Of a DNA stretch of 64,000 nucleotides, positions 1 to 9,847 are shown piece after piece. Made by a program: the position numbers and the translations under genes. Origin of the DNA: Corylus avellana (Eukaryota > Streptophyta > Magnoliopsida > Fagales > Betulaceae). The notes beneath the pieces were generated by a model. The model saw nothing but the letters and a program-made list of their open reading frames with translations, did not search any database and was not told the DNA's origin. Location of the stretch: positions 16,553,220 to 16,617,219 of the forward strand of contig NC_081546.1 of NCBI RefSeq assembly GCF_901000735.1. Reading direction: 5' to 3'. How positions within the stretch are numbered: the first letter of the stretch is position 1; each line of letters begins with the position of its first letter.

Positions 1-103
1 GTCTGAATTGTTGTCTGAAAGAGGCTCTGAGCGTGGAAGATGGTGAGGAAGGAGTGGGAAGAGAAAGCCTGGGGGTGGCTGAAGCTCGGATGGTCAACTC
101 CAT
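1..103 (-). CDS. Possible first exon of a host gene, truncated by the window edge (plastid-transit-like N-terminus)
   Basis: On the minus strand an ATG at 103-101 opens a frame with no stop to base 1 (34 codons). The peptide starts MELTIRASATPRLSLP and continues rich in Ser, Thr, Pro and Arg; its only acidic residue is Glu2. That composition is typical of chloroplast transit peptides. The DNA is richer in GC than the following kilobases, as expected of an exon. The 104-240 stretch upstream is pyrimidine-rich on this strand and would be 5' UTR. The overlapping plus-strand frame (33-239) matches nothing I know. The mature protein lies outside the window, so no function can be given. The call rests on composition and an open frame only. 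Confidence 0.42.
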   Translation of the reverse strand, partial: MELTIRASATPRLSLPTPSSPSSTLRASFRQQFR

Positions 104-239
104 AGCCGTTCGTGCCACAGCTCACTCTGAGTCGGAATGTCGGATACTAAAGCGTGCGTCAGCCTGTGAATATGTTTCTCTACTTGAAGGATCACAAAGG
201 AAAGGATTGTGTGGTGAGAAAAAAGAGGAGGAAACGTAG

Positions 240-466
240 CTGCTCAGGAAATAAAAAATGGACGAAATGTACCTAATGTTGGCAATAATAATAATAATAA
301 TAATAATAATTCTTTTACTCTGTTCGACTGGCTTGTAATTTGGATGTGAATATCGTATAATAAGATTTACTTGCTAAAATAAATTTTAGATTCCTAGACT
401 ACTTACTAAAAAGATAAATCTCATATTAAATCTCTTACATTATTTATTCAAATTACTATCAATTTG
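240..466. other. AT-rich intergenic DNA with an (AAT)n microsatellite
   Basis: No coding signal seen. A run of about a dozen AAT/ATA triplets lies at 274-310. If the minus-strand exon at 1-103 is real, its promoter would fall here or in the repeats just beyond. Confidence 0.6.
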
Positions 467-468
467 GG

Positions 469-647
469 GTAATGTTAGAAGTCATTTTTATGTCCCTTTT
501 CTTTCACTCCAAAAATGATGTGACTTCTAAAATCACATTGGCTTTGTGATTGATTATTATTGAATTTTGATCAAATTGTAATTTTAAAAGCCACCTCATT
601 CTTAGAGTAGCACAAGATGGACATAAAAGTGACTTGTAAAATTACTC
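469..647. mobile_element. Short MITE with about 18-bp imperfect terminal inverted repeats
   Basis: The left end GTAATGTTAGAAGTCA pairs with the reverse complement of the right end (GAGTAATTTTACAAGTCA), and the similarity continues inward imperfectly. ATCAATTTGGG lies directly outside both ends (458-468 and 648-658) and reads as an 11-bp target-site duplication; a 9-10-bp duplication plus chance matches is also possible. It has no ORF. Length and TSD fit a Mutator-type MITE; the family is not known to me. Confidence 0.6.
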
Positions 648-841
648 ATCAATTTGGGTAGATAATTGTTTTAGATCCCAATCTCATTTCCTATTGGGTA
701 CAATTTATGATTGGCAATTCATTTGGTATGTCAGGTTGACTCACCGGTTAACCTCATATGTGTTAACCTGAATGTGTCCTATATAGTTAATTTGGTTAAA
801 CCCTTCAATTCTAACACGACGCATTAAAATAAGTGAGTGAC

Positions 842-961
842 TCCAAGGTGTAGCTAAATTGGCTATGAACTACGCCTCATGAAGCGGAGGTCACTAGTTC
901 GAGTCCCCCCTCCCCCTTCTCTTGTGTGGACATGTCAAAAGAATAATAATAATAATAAAAC
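842..961 (+). mobile_element. tRNA-derived SINE with 11-bp target-site duplication
   Basis: Two RNA polymerase III internal promoter boxes are visible in tRNA-like spacing: box A TAGCTAAATTGG at 851-862 and box B around TAGTTCGAGTCC at 895-906. The tail is an A-rich (AAT)n stretch ending near 961. AAGTGAGTGAC occurs immediately before (831-841) and after (962-972) the unit, a perfect 11-bp TSD as made by LINE-driven insertion. At about 120 bp it is short for a plant SINE. It encodes no protein and depends on a LINE reverse transcriptase in trans. Confidence 0.8.
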
Positions 962-972
962 AAGTGAGTGAC

Positions 973-1261
973 ATTACCCGATTCATATAACATATTTAAT
1001 AAATAGTTTGTATTAAGTTTAGTTGACTCGTTGAACCTACTTAATAAACATGCCGTATTAGGTTGACTTAAACACGGCATGTTTGACATGTATATGAATT
1101 TAAATTAAAAAAGGATTTTTTGCTTTTTTATGAATTTGAATTTAAATGAATTTTAGCTTCTTTTTTTTTTTTTTTTTTTTTTTAAATTGTCAAAAAAAAA
1201 AAAAAAAGGTAGTTTAAATTTTACTGGTTCGTGGATCACCCTTGGGTTAAAGCAAGTTGAC
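973..1261. other. AT-rich intergenic DNA with homopolymer runs
   Basis: No gene seen. A T run near 1160-1182 is followed closely by an A run at about 1192-1207. The repeated wording of the preceding 720-1090 stretch (GGTTGACT-, AACACGGCATG-type motifs) suggests an old LTR fragment, but I cannot define its ends. Confidence 0.45.
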
Positions 1262-2025
1262 CCGAGATTCACTTGGTGCTTACTGTCAAACATTCATTTG
1301 ATGCTTACAATAAGAATTACTACTTCCCTTGTTTTTCTTAATGATCTATTAGAGTATACATATCTGGGTACTAAACATTCATACATTGTTGACAAATTAT
1401 GTATGAATTTGTCAACAATCATACATAAAGCACTTGACTCAAAGTTTATGGAGTTTGAGTCAAGTGGCGGCTACGCCTTCTAACTCATTTGAAGATCTCT
1501 AATGTATTTAACATAAAAGCACTTGACTCGTTTTGTTGATACTAAAAGAGGCGACTTGAATTTAAAGTTAAGTTGTTTTCAGTCTGGGAGAGACGCATGC
1601 ATGAAAATCAATAGTTGAGTTGTAAGATACTGGATTAATGGTACTGAAATCTCTTGAGAAAAAAATCAAAACAAGAATGGCAAGTATCATACATAATTTT
1701 TGAAGATTACTTTTGAAATAAGATCAACACAATAACAAAAAGAATCAGACATAATATTTGAAAATTATTTATAGAATAATATATTTTTTTATTTGCAAGA
1801 ATTCTGCTTTGTTTCAAAGTTTATGGATATTTTTGTATTTCTATTTCTTTCTTTTTTTCTCCAAGCATTTTGCTTAAAAGTATTCAAACTCAATTTATAT
1901 AAAGGCATATTGTGCGTATTATTTTCCAATTCAATTTTGGAGATGAATAAAATTTTAGTCTTTTAGAGGGTGACTAGCTAGGGTCTTTCTCTTGAGTAAT
2001 TGTTATTTCCTCTCTTCGTGAGCTC
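1262..2025 (+). repeat. LTR-like repeat, copy 1 of a diverged direct duplication
   Basis: This stretch aligns by eye, with indels, to 2812-3048 plus 8318-8816. Shared landmarks include ACATTCATTTGATGCTTAC, GACTTGAATTTAAAGTT and AGAGGGTGACTAGCTA. Near its end it has a TATA-like TTTATATAAAGGC (about 1895-1907), then an AATAAA at about 1946 and a pyrimidine-rich tail: the order expected of an LTR U3-R-U5 in plus orientation. There is no protein. The outer ends and any TSD could not be fixed. Confidence 0.5.
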
Positions 2026-2309
2026 CTTTTACAACATTTAATCTTAGTTTTTGTTTATTGTCATATGCTGTCAGAATAGTCATAATTTTGTTATGAGTCG
2101 TATGGTCCCATTAATCTAGAATAAATGAGCATTTTCCTGTTTAGTAGAAAAACACTTGAAAAATATGTACTCAACCCGTGTGTAAATCTTAATGGTATGT
2201 AGTTGCCTATGCAATTTTCTGTAAGGCCTCGTTTGTTTGGGCTGAAAACAATTTTGGAAAATGTTTTTCGTATTTTTTGGTGTTTGGTGTAACGGAAAAT
2301 AATAGTCAA
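2026..2309. other. Non-coding spacer; start of the minisatellite-bearing element
   Basis: No gene. From about 2228 the sequence (GGCCTCGTTTGTTTGGGC, then TTTTGGAAAATGTTTTTCG, then GGTGTTTGGTG) resembles the left end of the element seen again at about 44530-44600 and, as reverse complement, at about 52100-52185. Confidence 0.4.
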
Positions 2310-2630
2310 CTTTAGGACCTGACCGGGACACCACTGAGACCCCTTCAGGACTCGCTGGGACCCAACTAAGCCACCTCCGGTTCATTGCCCAAACAACGTT
2401 GGGACTTCTCTAGGACCTAGTTTGGACACTACTAGGACCCGTTTAGGACTGCAATGAGACCCAATCTGGACATGTTGAAAACAGATTGGGCCACTACCCA
2501 AAGTTCGCCGATACCTGGTCGGGACCCTGCCAGGACTCGGTCGAGACTTGCCGAGGCCTGGTTGAGACCTAGCCGGGACTCGATTGGGAATTGGCCGTGA
2601 CCTAGTCAAGAATCACTAGGATCATTGTCC
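2310..2630. repeat. GTCCC-rich degenerate minisatellite, copy 1
   Basis: On the minus strand this is a chain of degenerate units close to GTCCCGACNAG, each about 10-11 bp, with YYGGGACY and GAGTC variants. No unit repeats exactly. The chance open frame across it (about 75 aa, rich in Pro, Arg and Ser) is a product of the low complexity. Related blocks lie at 8830-8995, 44636-45036, 46548-46650 and 51836-51998. Confidence 0.6.
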
Positions 2631-2811
2631 TTGGTATAATTTATGTAAGCATTGGGATCTTATTTGAATTTTTCTTGTTGTTCAATTAAACATGGTTTGA
2701 AATGCGCCTAATTGCCTATGTAATACAAATATGTGGCTTAGTACCTACATTGTAGGGATTATTGAAAGAATTGAGCCTGTTAGCTAGTCAACAATGATGA
2801 AGATAAGGCAT

Positions 2812-3048
2812 ATGCATCAATCCAAACATTCATTTGATCCTTACCATAAGAAATACCACCTACCTCGTCTTCCTTGATGAATCTATTAGAGCACACCCAT
2901 CTAGATAATAAACGTTCATACATTGTTGACAAATTGTCTACAGTGGTGTTTTGTTTTGTTTTGTGTTTTTATTTCGTCTTTTGTGGGGACTACATCTTCT
3001 AAGTCATTTGAAGACCTTTGATGTGTTCAACGTAAAGCACCTGACTCC
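2812..3048 (+). repeat. LTR-like repeat, copy 2, part before the copia insertion
   Basis: It matches the first third of the 1262-2025 copy and stops exactly at the TG of the copia LTR. The match resumes after that element at 8318 (CCTATTTTGTTGATGCTAAT against TTTTGTTGATACTAAA of copy 1). The host sequence was therefore continuous before the copia insertion. Confidence 0.55.
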
Positions 3049-3281
3049 TGTTAGTCAGATACGACATATATATCATATATATTTAACCATAATTAGTCTC
3101 TCTAGTTATGGCATGTTTTTGTATTATAGCTATAGTATCTTGTAATTAATCGGTGGATTTTAATTACCTTATTTGTTCTCCTAGATTGTTGTAATCACTG
3201 AGATACAGCCTGTAATTAACTATACAATTCCTATATAATACGAGCAACCCTCACATTGAGAGGTATTTAATTCAATTGACA
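3049..3281 (+). repeat. 5' LTR of the copia element
   Basis: Begins TGTTAGTCAGATACG and ends TTCAATTGACA (TG...CA). It is matched almost end to end by 8085-8317. A TATA-like TATATAATACGAG (about 3231-3243) lies near its 3' part. Confidence 0.9.
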
Positions 3282-3294
3282 TGGTATCAGAGCC
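3282..3294 (+). other. Primer binding site (initiator tRNA-Met type)
   Basis: TGGTATCAGAGCC follows the LTR directly. It is complementary to the 3' end of plant initiator tRNA-Met, the usual minus-strand primer of copia elements. Confidence 0.88.
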
Positions 3295-3559
3295 AAAATC
3301 ATCTAAATTAGGGTTGTGATTCGAGTTTTTTGAGTTGGGTCAGGACTAAGCTATTGGTCTCTTTGGCTATCGATAACTTCAGGGGAAGTTGTAGATAATT
3401 CTAGTGAGGGTCTAAACTGCTATTCAGCAGTTTCTGTTGAGGGTAGGGAATTTATTCTTATCGAAATTTCTCCTTAGTGGCTTTCGGCAGACTCTGTAGA
3501 GGTTGTTGGTAGGTCTTGTGGTTGCTATTCCTTGCTAGAGCAGTCTTGGAATGGCTATC

Positions 3560-3975
3560 GGTGATTTTTAGAGGAGTTTGAGCTGTCAGCATGGAGACTT
3601 TGGGGCTGCCAGTGATCTCTAGAGGAGTTGGGGCTGTTGGTGTGGAGCCTTTAGGGCTGCTGGCGATTTCTAGAGGAGTTGGGGCTATTGCATGTGGAGG
3701 CTTTGGGGTTGCCAGTGATTTCTGGAGGACTTGGGTTACTGTTCGGGGATTTTTGGGTGGGTTGCTGATTGCGTGGACTTGGTATTTGGTGTTGTTTGGT
3801 GCGGTGAGTGTGGACTTTGGGCTTGCTGGGCTTGGGCTGCGTGGACTTGCTCTTCAGGTTGGGCTGCGTGGACTTGGGCTTGTTGTTTGGTGCTGCGTCG
3901 ACTTGGACTTGCTGGGCTTGGGCTGGTTGCTGTTTGGTGCTGTTTGACTTGCGTGGACTTGGGCTTGCTGTTCAA
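3560..3975. repeat. G/T-rich tandem repeats in the copia leader
   Basis: The leader between PBS and gag holds about three imperfect units of around 55-60 bp built on TCTAGAGGAGTTGGGGCTGT (3560-3740). A second run of short units built on GGGCTTGCTGGGCTTGG and GCGTGGACTTG follows (3770-3970). Two overlapping open frames on plus and one on minus through this stretch are consequences of the repetition and resemble no protein. Expansion of the leader is an oddity of this copy. Confidence 0.6.
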
Positions 3976-4037
3976 TAGATCTGGTGGGCCTGTTACTCCT
4001 TTATCAGGTGTTATACTTTCTAATTTTTGATTTCATC

Positions 4038-4934
4038 ATGTCTTCTAGCGAGACTTTTGGGGTCCGTTTTACTGTAAAACATTATTTTGCTTGAGAATTC
4101 CAGTTTCAATTGTTTGTCATGGGAAAAGAGTTGTGGGGCCATATTGACGGTAGTGATCCAGCTCCTACGGAGACTAAGGAATTGGCTAAGTGGAGGGTCA
4201 AGGATGCACGTGTGATGTCCTAGATCTTAGGCTCTGTTGATCCTCTTATTGTGCTCAATCTGAGGCCCTATAAGACTGCTAAGACCATGTGGGAGTATTT
4301 GCTGAAGGTTTATCACCAGGACAATACTACATGCCGTTTTCAATTGGAATATGAGATTGCTAGTTACACTCAAGGCAATCTCTCAATTCTAGAGTATTTT
4401 TTTGGTTTTCAGAATTTGTGTGGAGAATTTTATGATATGGTTTATGCGAAGGTACCTGCTGCATCTCTCTCTGCTGTTCAGGCTGTTCATGAACAGAGCA
4501 AGAGAGATCAATTCCTGATGAAATTGCTCTCTGAGTTTGAGGTTACTCGCTCAAATTTAATGAACCGGGATCCTTCTCCATCTTTGTATGTTTGTTTTGT
4601 AGAATTACTTCGTCAGGAGCGGCGTCTTCTCACACAGGCTACGTTCCAACAAGATTTCAACTTGAATCTAGTAGCTTATGGGAAATGGAAGGGTAAGGAT
4701 ATGTGCAAGGTCCAGTGTTTCAGCTACAAGGAGTATGGTCATATTGCCGCCAACTGTACAAAGAAATCTTGCAACTACTGTAAGAAACAGGGCCACTTTA
4801 TCAAAGAATGTCTCACTCGGCCTCAGAATCGTCAAGCTACTACCTATCAAGTTGCAGTGAACACTTCTGCTCCAGTGATGTCAGTTTCTTCTTCTATGGC
4901 CAGATTAGCTACTCTTACTCCTGAAATGGTCTAG
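4038..4934 (+). pseudogene. gag: copia gag (nucleocapsid-like) with three in-frame stops
   Basis: Reading from the ATG at 4038 (MSSSETFGVRFTV...), the frame has stops at 4092 and 4221. It then stays open through a UBN2/Retrotran_gag-like region (motifs MWEYLLKVY, YEIASYTQGNLSI, around residues 82-130) to a zinc-finger region near 4710-4815. The first CCHC knuckle has lost its second Cys (CFSYKEYGHIAANC); the second (CNYCKKQGHFIKEC) is intact. The third stop (TAG, 4932) falls just before the protease in the same frame, where copia elements usually read through as one polyprotein. Gag would form the virus-like particle; this copy cannot make it whole. Confidence 0.82.
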
Positions 4935-4937
4935 CAG

Positions 4938-7900
4938 ATGATTATGTTAGCCTTTTCCGCCTTAGGACTCCAAGGTAATGGTACTATTTCATATAAGTCT
5001 TGGCTTATTGATTCTGTTGCATCCAATCACATGACCAGATCGTCTGATACCCTTTGCATTGTTCGTCCATATCATGGTTCATCCCATATTCAAGTAGCTA
5101 ATGAGAGTCATTTAGCTATTAATGAAGTATGAGATATTAATCATTCATTCAGAGATGTTTATGTATCTCCTGGACTTTCTAATAGTCTTATTTCAGTTGG
5201 TCAGTTAGTTGGAAAAAACTGTGATGTCCATTTTTTTCGTGATGGTTGTCTTGTGCAGAATCAGGTGTTCGGGAAGACACTCGCGAAGGGGCCTAAAGTT
5301 GGCAGACTATTTCCACTGCACTTTTCAATTCCTAGTTGTTTATCTTTGGCTTGTAGGACAGTTAACACTTCGAACGAAGTATGGCACAAACTTTTGGTCA
5401 TCCAAACTTTGTTATTCTATCGCATATGTTAAATTCTGGTTTGTTAGGCAGTAAAGAACGAGTTTCTAAAAATTTGTCATTTGACTGTTCTGTATGCAAA
5501 CTTGGTAAGAGTAAGACTCTTTCATTTTCTTCTCATGGTAGTCGTGCCTCAAAATGCTTTGATATTGTGCATAGTGATGTATGGGGCATTTCTCCTATAA
5601 TTTTTCATGCTTGATATAAATATTTTGTGACATTCATAGATGATTTCAGTTGGTATACTTGGGTCTATTTTCTTCAGGCCAAATCTGAGGTCCTGTCTGT
5701 TTTTCAGACCTTTGTAGCATATATTGAGAACCAATTTTCTACAGGTATTAAGATTTTGAGGTCTGATTCTGGTGGAGAATACATGTCCCACGAGTTCATG
5801 ATTTCTTACACCACAAAGGAATTGTCTCTCAATGCTCTTGTTCTTATACTCAGTAAAATGGGGTGGCAGAACGAAAGAACCGACATCTCTTGGACATTGT
5901 TCGCACCTTATTGCTTGAGTCCTCTGTTCCTTCTAAATTCTGGGTTGAGGCATTATCTACTGCAATTTACTTAATTAATAGACTTTCCTCTCAAATCTTG
6001 AATTTTGATTCTCCTTATTATTGTTTGTAGCATTAGCATCCTAGCTATCTTAATCTGCATACTTTTGGATGTGTTTGTTTTGTTCGTTTACCTCCTCATG
6101 AACGTCACAACCTTTCTGCTCAGTCTGTTAAATGTGCCTTTATGGGTTATAGTATTTCTCACAAAGGTTATGTTTGCTATGATCCTTGTTCTAACAAATT
6201 TTGTATATATGGTAATGTTGTTTTCTTTGAGAATCAATGTTTCTTTTCTACACATGTTGCATCATTGCCTGAGATTAGTATTCTACCTTGTTTTGATGAA
6301 TTGCCTCCTCTGCCTGAATGGTTCAAACCTGGAATTGTGTATACTCAATGTCTACCGACTTTGCCCCTTCCCGAGATTGACCCTTCATTTGAAACTATTC
6401 CGACAACTTCTCCTCAAATTGACCCGCCATTTGAGACAGTTCCTGAGTCTAGTCCTCGACAATCTGCCCGAGTATCACGTCTTTCTGATCGGTATGGTTT
6501 TTCCCACACTTCTTTTAATGCTACTTTGTCTTCTATTTCCATCCCTACATGCTTTTTCCAAGGCTGTTAAATATGAATGTTGGCAGAAATGGATGGATGA
6601 GGAACTTCGGGCTCTCCTAGACAATCATACATGGGACGTGGTTTCTTGCCCCTCTAATGTTAAAGTCATGGGTTGTAAATAGGTTTACTCGATTAAGCTT
6701 CACTCTGATGGGACTCTGGATCGGTATAAGGCACGATTAGTTACTCTTGGGAACATGCAAGAATATGGGGTGGACTATGAGGAGACATTTGCTCCAGTGG
6801 CAAAGATGACCACAGTGCATACAGTTATTTTTATTGCCACCTCTCAAGGATGGCCACTTCACCAGATGGACGTAAAAAATGTTTTTCTTCATGGTGATCT
6901 CAAAGAGGATATTTACATGACTCCTCCTCCGAGTTTGTTTTCTTCTCCATCTACCGCTGTGTGTAAGTTAAAGCGATCTCTCTATGGCTTAAAACAGGCT
7001 CCCCGGGCATGGTTTGAAAAATTCAGGTCTACTCTGCTTCGCTTCTCCTTTGTTTAAAGCAAATATGACTCCTCTTTGTTCCTTTGCAAGACTCCGACTA
7101 GTCTCATTCTTTTACTTGTGTATGTGGATGATATTGTCATTATTGGCACTGACTCCAGTTTGATTGCCCATCTCAAGCAGAATCTTTAGGCTTCTTTTCA
7201 TATGAAAGACCTTGGTCTTCTTACATATTTTTTGGGGTTGGAGGTGCACACTGATTCTTCAGGTATATTCTTGAATCAACACAAATATACCCAGGACTTG
7301 ATTAGCCTGTCTAGTCTTCAGGATTCTTCTTCGGTGAATACTCCTATGGAGGTTAATGTGAAATGTCGAAGTGAGGAGGGTGATCTTCTTTCTGATCTTA
7401 CTGTGTTCTGACAGTTGGTAGGCAGCTTGAACTATTTGACTATTACTCGGCCTGATATTTCCTTTGCTGTCGAGCAGGTTAGCCAGTGTATGCAAACTCC
7501 ACGCCATCTTCATTTAGCTGCTGTTCGCCGTATCATTCGATATCTTCGGGGGTCACCTGGCCGTGGGTTGTTCTTTCCAACTGGCTCTCCTCTTCGCTTT
7601 GTTGCTTATAGTGATACAGATTGGGCTGGATGTCCTGATACTTGGCAGGCTGTCACAGGTTGATGTATGTTTCTTGGTGATTCTTTGATTTCTTGGAAGA
7701 GTAAGAAACAAGCTCGCGTTTCTAAATCATCTATTGAATCCAAATACCGGGCAATGTCTGCTACTTGTTCTGAGATTGTCTGGCTTCGTGGGCTTCTGGC
7801 TGAGCTTGGTTTTTCTCAATCTGATTCGACTTCCCTTCATGCTGATAATAATAGTGCCATTCAAATAGCTGCTAATCCTGTTTACCATGAACGTACGAAG

Positions 7901-8077
7901 CATATTGAGGTAGACTGTTATTCTATTCGAGAAGCCTTTGACACTCGTGTTATCTCTCTTCCTCATGTTCCCACTAATCTCCAGATAGCTAACGTTTTCA
8001 CGAAGGCCATGACACGACAGCGTCATCAGTTCCTTGTGGGCAAATTGATGCTTCTTGATCGACCATCATCAATTTGA
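4938..8077 (+). pseudogene. pol: copia pol remnant: protease, integrase, reverse transcriptase, RNase H
   Basis: Domains in order, across several frames. Protease: WLIDSVASNHMT at about 5000-5036, where the catalytic DSG has become DSV. Integrase: zinc-finger tail CSVCKLGKSK, then HSDVWG, FIDDFSWYTWVYF and SDSGGEYMS (5470-5800). RT: YEETFAPVAKM and MDVKNVFLHGDL (6770-6905), YGLKQAPRAWFEKF (6980-7023), YVDDIVII (7118-7143), MKDLGLLTYFLGLEV (7202-7246). RNase H: SIESKYRAMS, DNNSAIQIAANP, HIEVDCYSIRE (7730-7932). Stops or frameshifts occur near 5130, 5612, about 5975, 6680, 7055, 7189 and 7410. RT and RNase H active-site motifs are still readable, but no contiguous polyprotein remains. Frame ends at 8077, just ahead of the PPT. 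Confidence 0.88.
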
Positions 8078-8084
8078 GGGGGGA
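8074..8084 (+). other. Polypurine tract of the copia element
   Basis: TTGAGGGGGGA directly abuts the TG of the 3' LTR. This is the RNase H-resistant primer site for plus-strand synthesis. Confidence 0.82.
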
Positions 8085-8317
8085 TGTCAGTCAGATACGG
8101 CATATATATCACATATATTTAGCCATAATTAGTCTCTCTAGTTATGGCATGTTTTTGTATTATAGCTATTGTATCTTGCAATTAATAGGTGGATTTTAGT
8201 TACCTTATTTGTTCTCCTAGATTGCTGTAATCGCTGAGATATAGCTTGTGATTAACTATACAATTCCTATATAATACAAGCAACCCTCACATTGAGAGGT
8301 ATTCAGTTCAATTGACA
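8085..8317 (+). repeat. 3' LTR of the copia element
   Basis: TGTCAGTCAGATACGG to TTCAATTGACA. Collinear with 3049-3281 with no large indel. Confidence 0.9.
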
Positions 8318-8816
8318 ATTCCCTATTTTGTTGATGCTAATAGTGATGACTTGAATTTAAAGTTGAGAGTTCTATTCAATTCGAGAGACATTGGTGAATG
8401 AAAATCAATAGTTGAGTTATCAGATACTAAATCAATGGAATTTAAATATCTTGACAAAAAATCAGAACAAAAATAGCAAGTATCAGCCAAAATATTTGAA
8501 GATTATTTTTGGAATACGATCAACACAGTAATATAAAGAATCAGACATAATATTTGAAGATTATTTATAGAATAATTTTTTTTCTTTGTTTACAAGAATT
8601 TTGCTTTGTCTCTAAGTTTAGAGATACTTTTGTATTTTTATTTCTTTCTTTTTCTCCAAGTATTTTGCTTGAAATTACTAAAACTCAATTTATATAAAGG
8701 CATATGGTAGGTATTATTTTCCAATTCAATTTTGGAGATCAATAAAATTTTAGTCTTTTAGAGGGTGACTAGCTAAGGGTCTTTCTTCTTATTTCCTCCC
8801 TTCGTGAGTTCCAATC
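8318..8816 (+). repeat. LTR-like repeat, copy 2, part after the copia insertion
   Basis: It continues the alignment with copy 1 (GACTTGAATTTAAAGTTGAG; TTTATATAAAGGCATATGG; GAGGGTGACTAGCTAAGGG) and ends near TTCGTGAGTTCC. It lacks any ORF. Confidence 0.55.
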
Positions 8817-8829
8817 AAAACATGCTGAG

Positions 8830-8995
8830 AACCGGTTTGGCCATCGCCCAGAGTTAGCTGAGACATCGTCAGGACCTTGCCACTACCCGATCGGGACTCT
8901 TCATGACCCTATTGGGTCTCTGTCGAGACTCGATTGGGACCTAACTAGGACCTAGTCAAGAATTTACTAGGACTAGATTGAGACACCCTCAGACA
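8830..8995. repeat. GTCCC-rich degenerate minisatellite, copy 2
   Basis: Same composition as 2310-2630. It lines up with the part of that block from about 2468 onward (ACATGCTGAGAACCGGTTTGG against ACATGTTGAAAACAGATTGG), so the duplication of this region included the minisatellite. Confidence 0.55.
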
Positions 8996-9055
8996 TTATT
9001 GTAATTTAAAATTTAATGAGTGAATTATATATATAACGAATCTGAAGGGGGAGGG

Positions 9056-9086
9056 CTGATACCAAAAAGGGGGAGGGCTGATACCA
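9056..9086 (-). other. Tandem tRNA-Met primer-binding-like sites of the viral leader
   Basis: CTGATACCA occurs at 9056-9064 and 9078-9086 inside a duplicated 22-bp unit. Read on minus it is TGGTATCAG, the first nine bases of the initiator-tRNA-Met PBS used by caulimovirids and copia. The match stops after nine bases (CCC follows instead of AGCC). It lies about 365 nt downstream of the minus-strand TATA box at 9450, where a caulimovirid pregenomic RNA leader ends at the PBS. Confidence 0.5.
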
Positions 9087-9125
9087 AAAAGGGGGAGGGG
9101 GTGGAAGCGCAGTATGCATAAAGAT

Positions 9126-9790
9126 GCAGGGGATGAGGGGAGGTGATAATAGATGCAGGAAATAAACAAATGTAAATCAAAGCAGTAGAACCGACCAAGA
9201 TGGCGGTATGACAATTGTATAATCAAAATAAACAACTGAATTTAAAAGCAGTTGATAAAACTTAAACTCAGAAAACAGATAATCGTTATAGATTATATGA
9301 TAAAAACCTTTACAGGAGTAAGCGTTAGGACTTACTGAAGTAATGGATAGAGAAGAAGAAGAAGAATCTGAAGGGGAAGGGCTGGAGGATAGAGTGTCTC
9401 AAGGAACCTCTCAAATAACCTCTGCCTTACAATGGGGGAGGGGAGCCCGTTATATAGGCTGAGCAAAAGCATAAACAGTAAATTACAATCATGAGCCGCG
9501 TTCATGCGGTCAAAAGCAAACAGTAAAAAGTAAACAGTAAAGGCACGTCTGGCGCCAGTCTGAACAGTAAAAGTATCAATCTGAAACAGTAGCTGTCGGC
9601 ACTGTAGTGTCGGCAGACAAATCTTGAACAGTGGGTGAACAGTGCATCTGATCAGTAATCCTGCGCGTGTCGTCCGGACATGAACAGTAAAAGTGAACAG
9701 TGATTTTGCACAGTAACTCCAAATAGTGGTGAATAGTGATCCGTCTAAGATTAAAGAGAACCAAATTCTGAAAACCAGCCGTTAGGAGCT
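9126..9790 (-). promoter_or_regulatory. Caulimovirid intergenic/promoter-like region, copy 1
   Basis: It is nearly identical to 19494-20150 in the same orientation. On minus it holds repeated TTTACTGTTTACT- and CACTGTTCA-type short motifs, then a TATA box CCTATATAAC (complement of 9450-9459), then a pyrimidine-rich leader start. This resembles the pregenomic RNA promoter of pararetroviruses. It follows ORF2 on the minus strand, the right position in the circular genome. Transcription from it would run leftward out of the viral block. No ORF lies inside. Confidence 0.68.
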
Positions 9791-9847
9791 AGCTTTGTTG
9801 AGATGGACAATTCTGGCCGTTATGGGGCCAGTTCTTGGAAACCCAAA

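Larger units (their letters stand above)
3049..8317 (+). mobile_element. Ty1/copia LTR retrotransposon, complete in structure but coding-defective
   Basis: Order: 233-bp 5' LTR, PBS, leader, gag, protease, integrase, RT, RNase H, PPT, 233-bp 3' LTR. Protease-integrase-RT order is the Ty1/copia arrangement. Flanking 5-mers ACTCC (3044-3048) and ATTCC (8318-8322) form a TSD with one mismatch. The LTRs differ at roughly 16 positions by eye, mostly transitions, so the insertion is old. The coding region is broken by nonsense and frameshift changes in every domain, so mobility would need proteins from elsewhere. It is nested in the second copy of an older LTR-like repeat. The lineage within copia cannot be set without a tree. 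Confidence 0.9.

Noticed and set aside
33..239. Plus-strand ORF of 68 aa at the left edge
   Set aside because: No similarity known; it overlaps the better-supported minus-strand transit-peptide-like exon and its presumed 5' UTR.
3591..4030. Three overlapping Gly/Leu/Trp- or Gln/Ser-rich ORFs
   Set aside because: They lie in the repetitive, G/T-rich leader of the copia element and exist in several frames at once, as tandem repeats produce.
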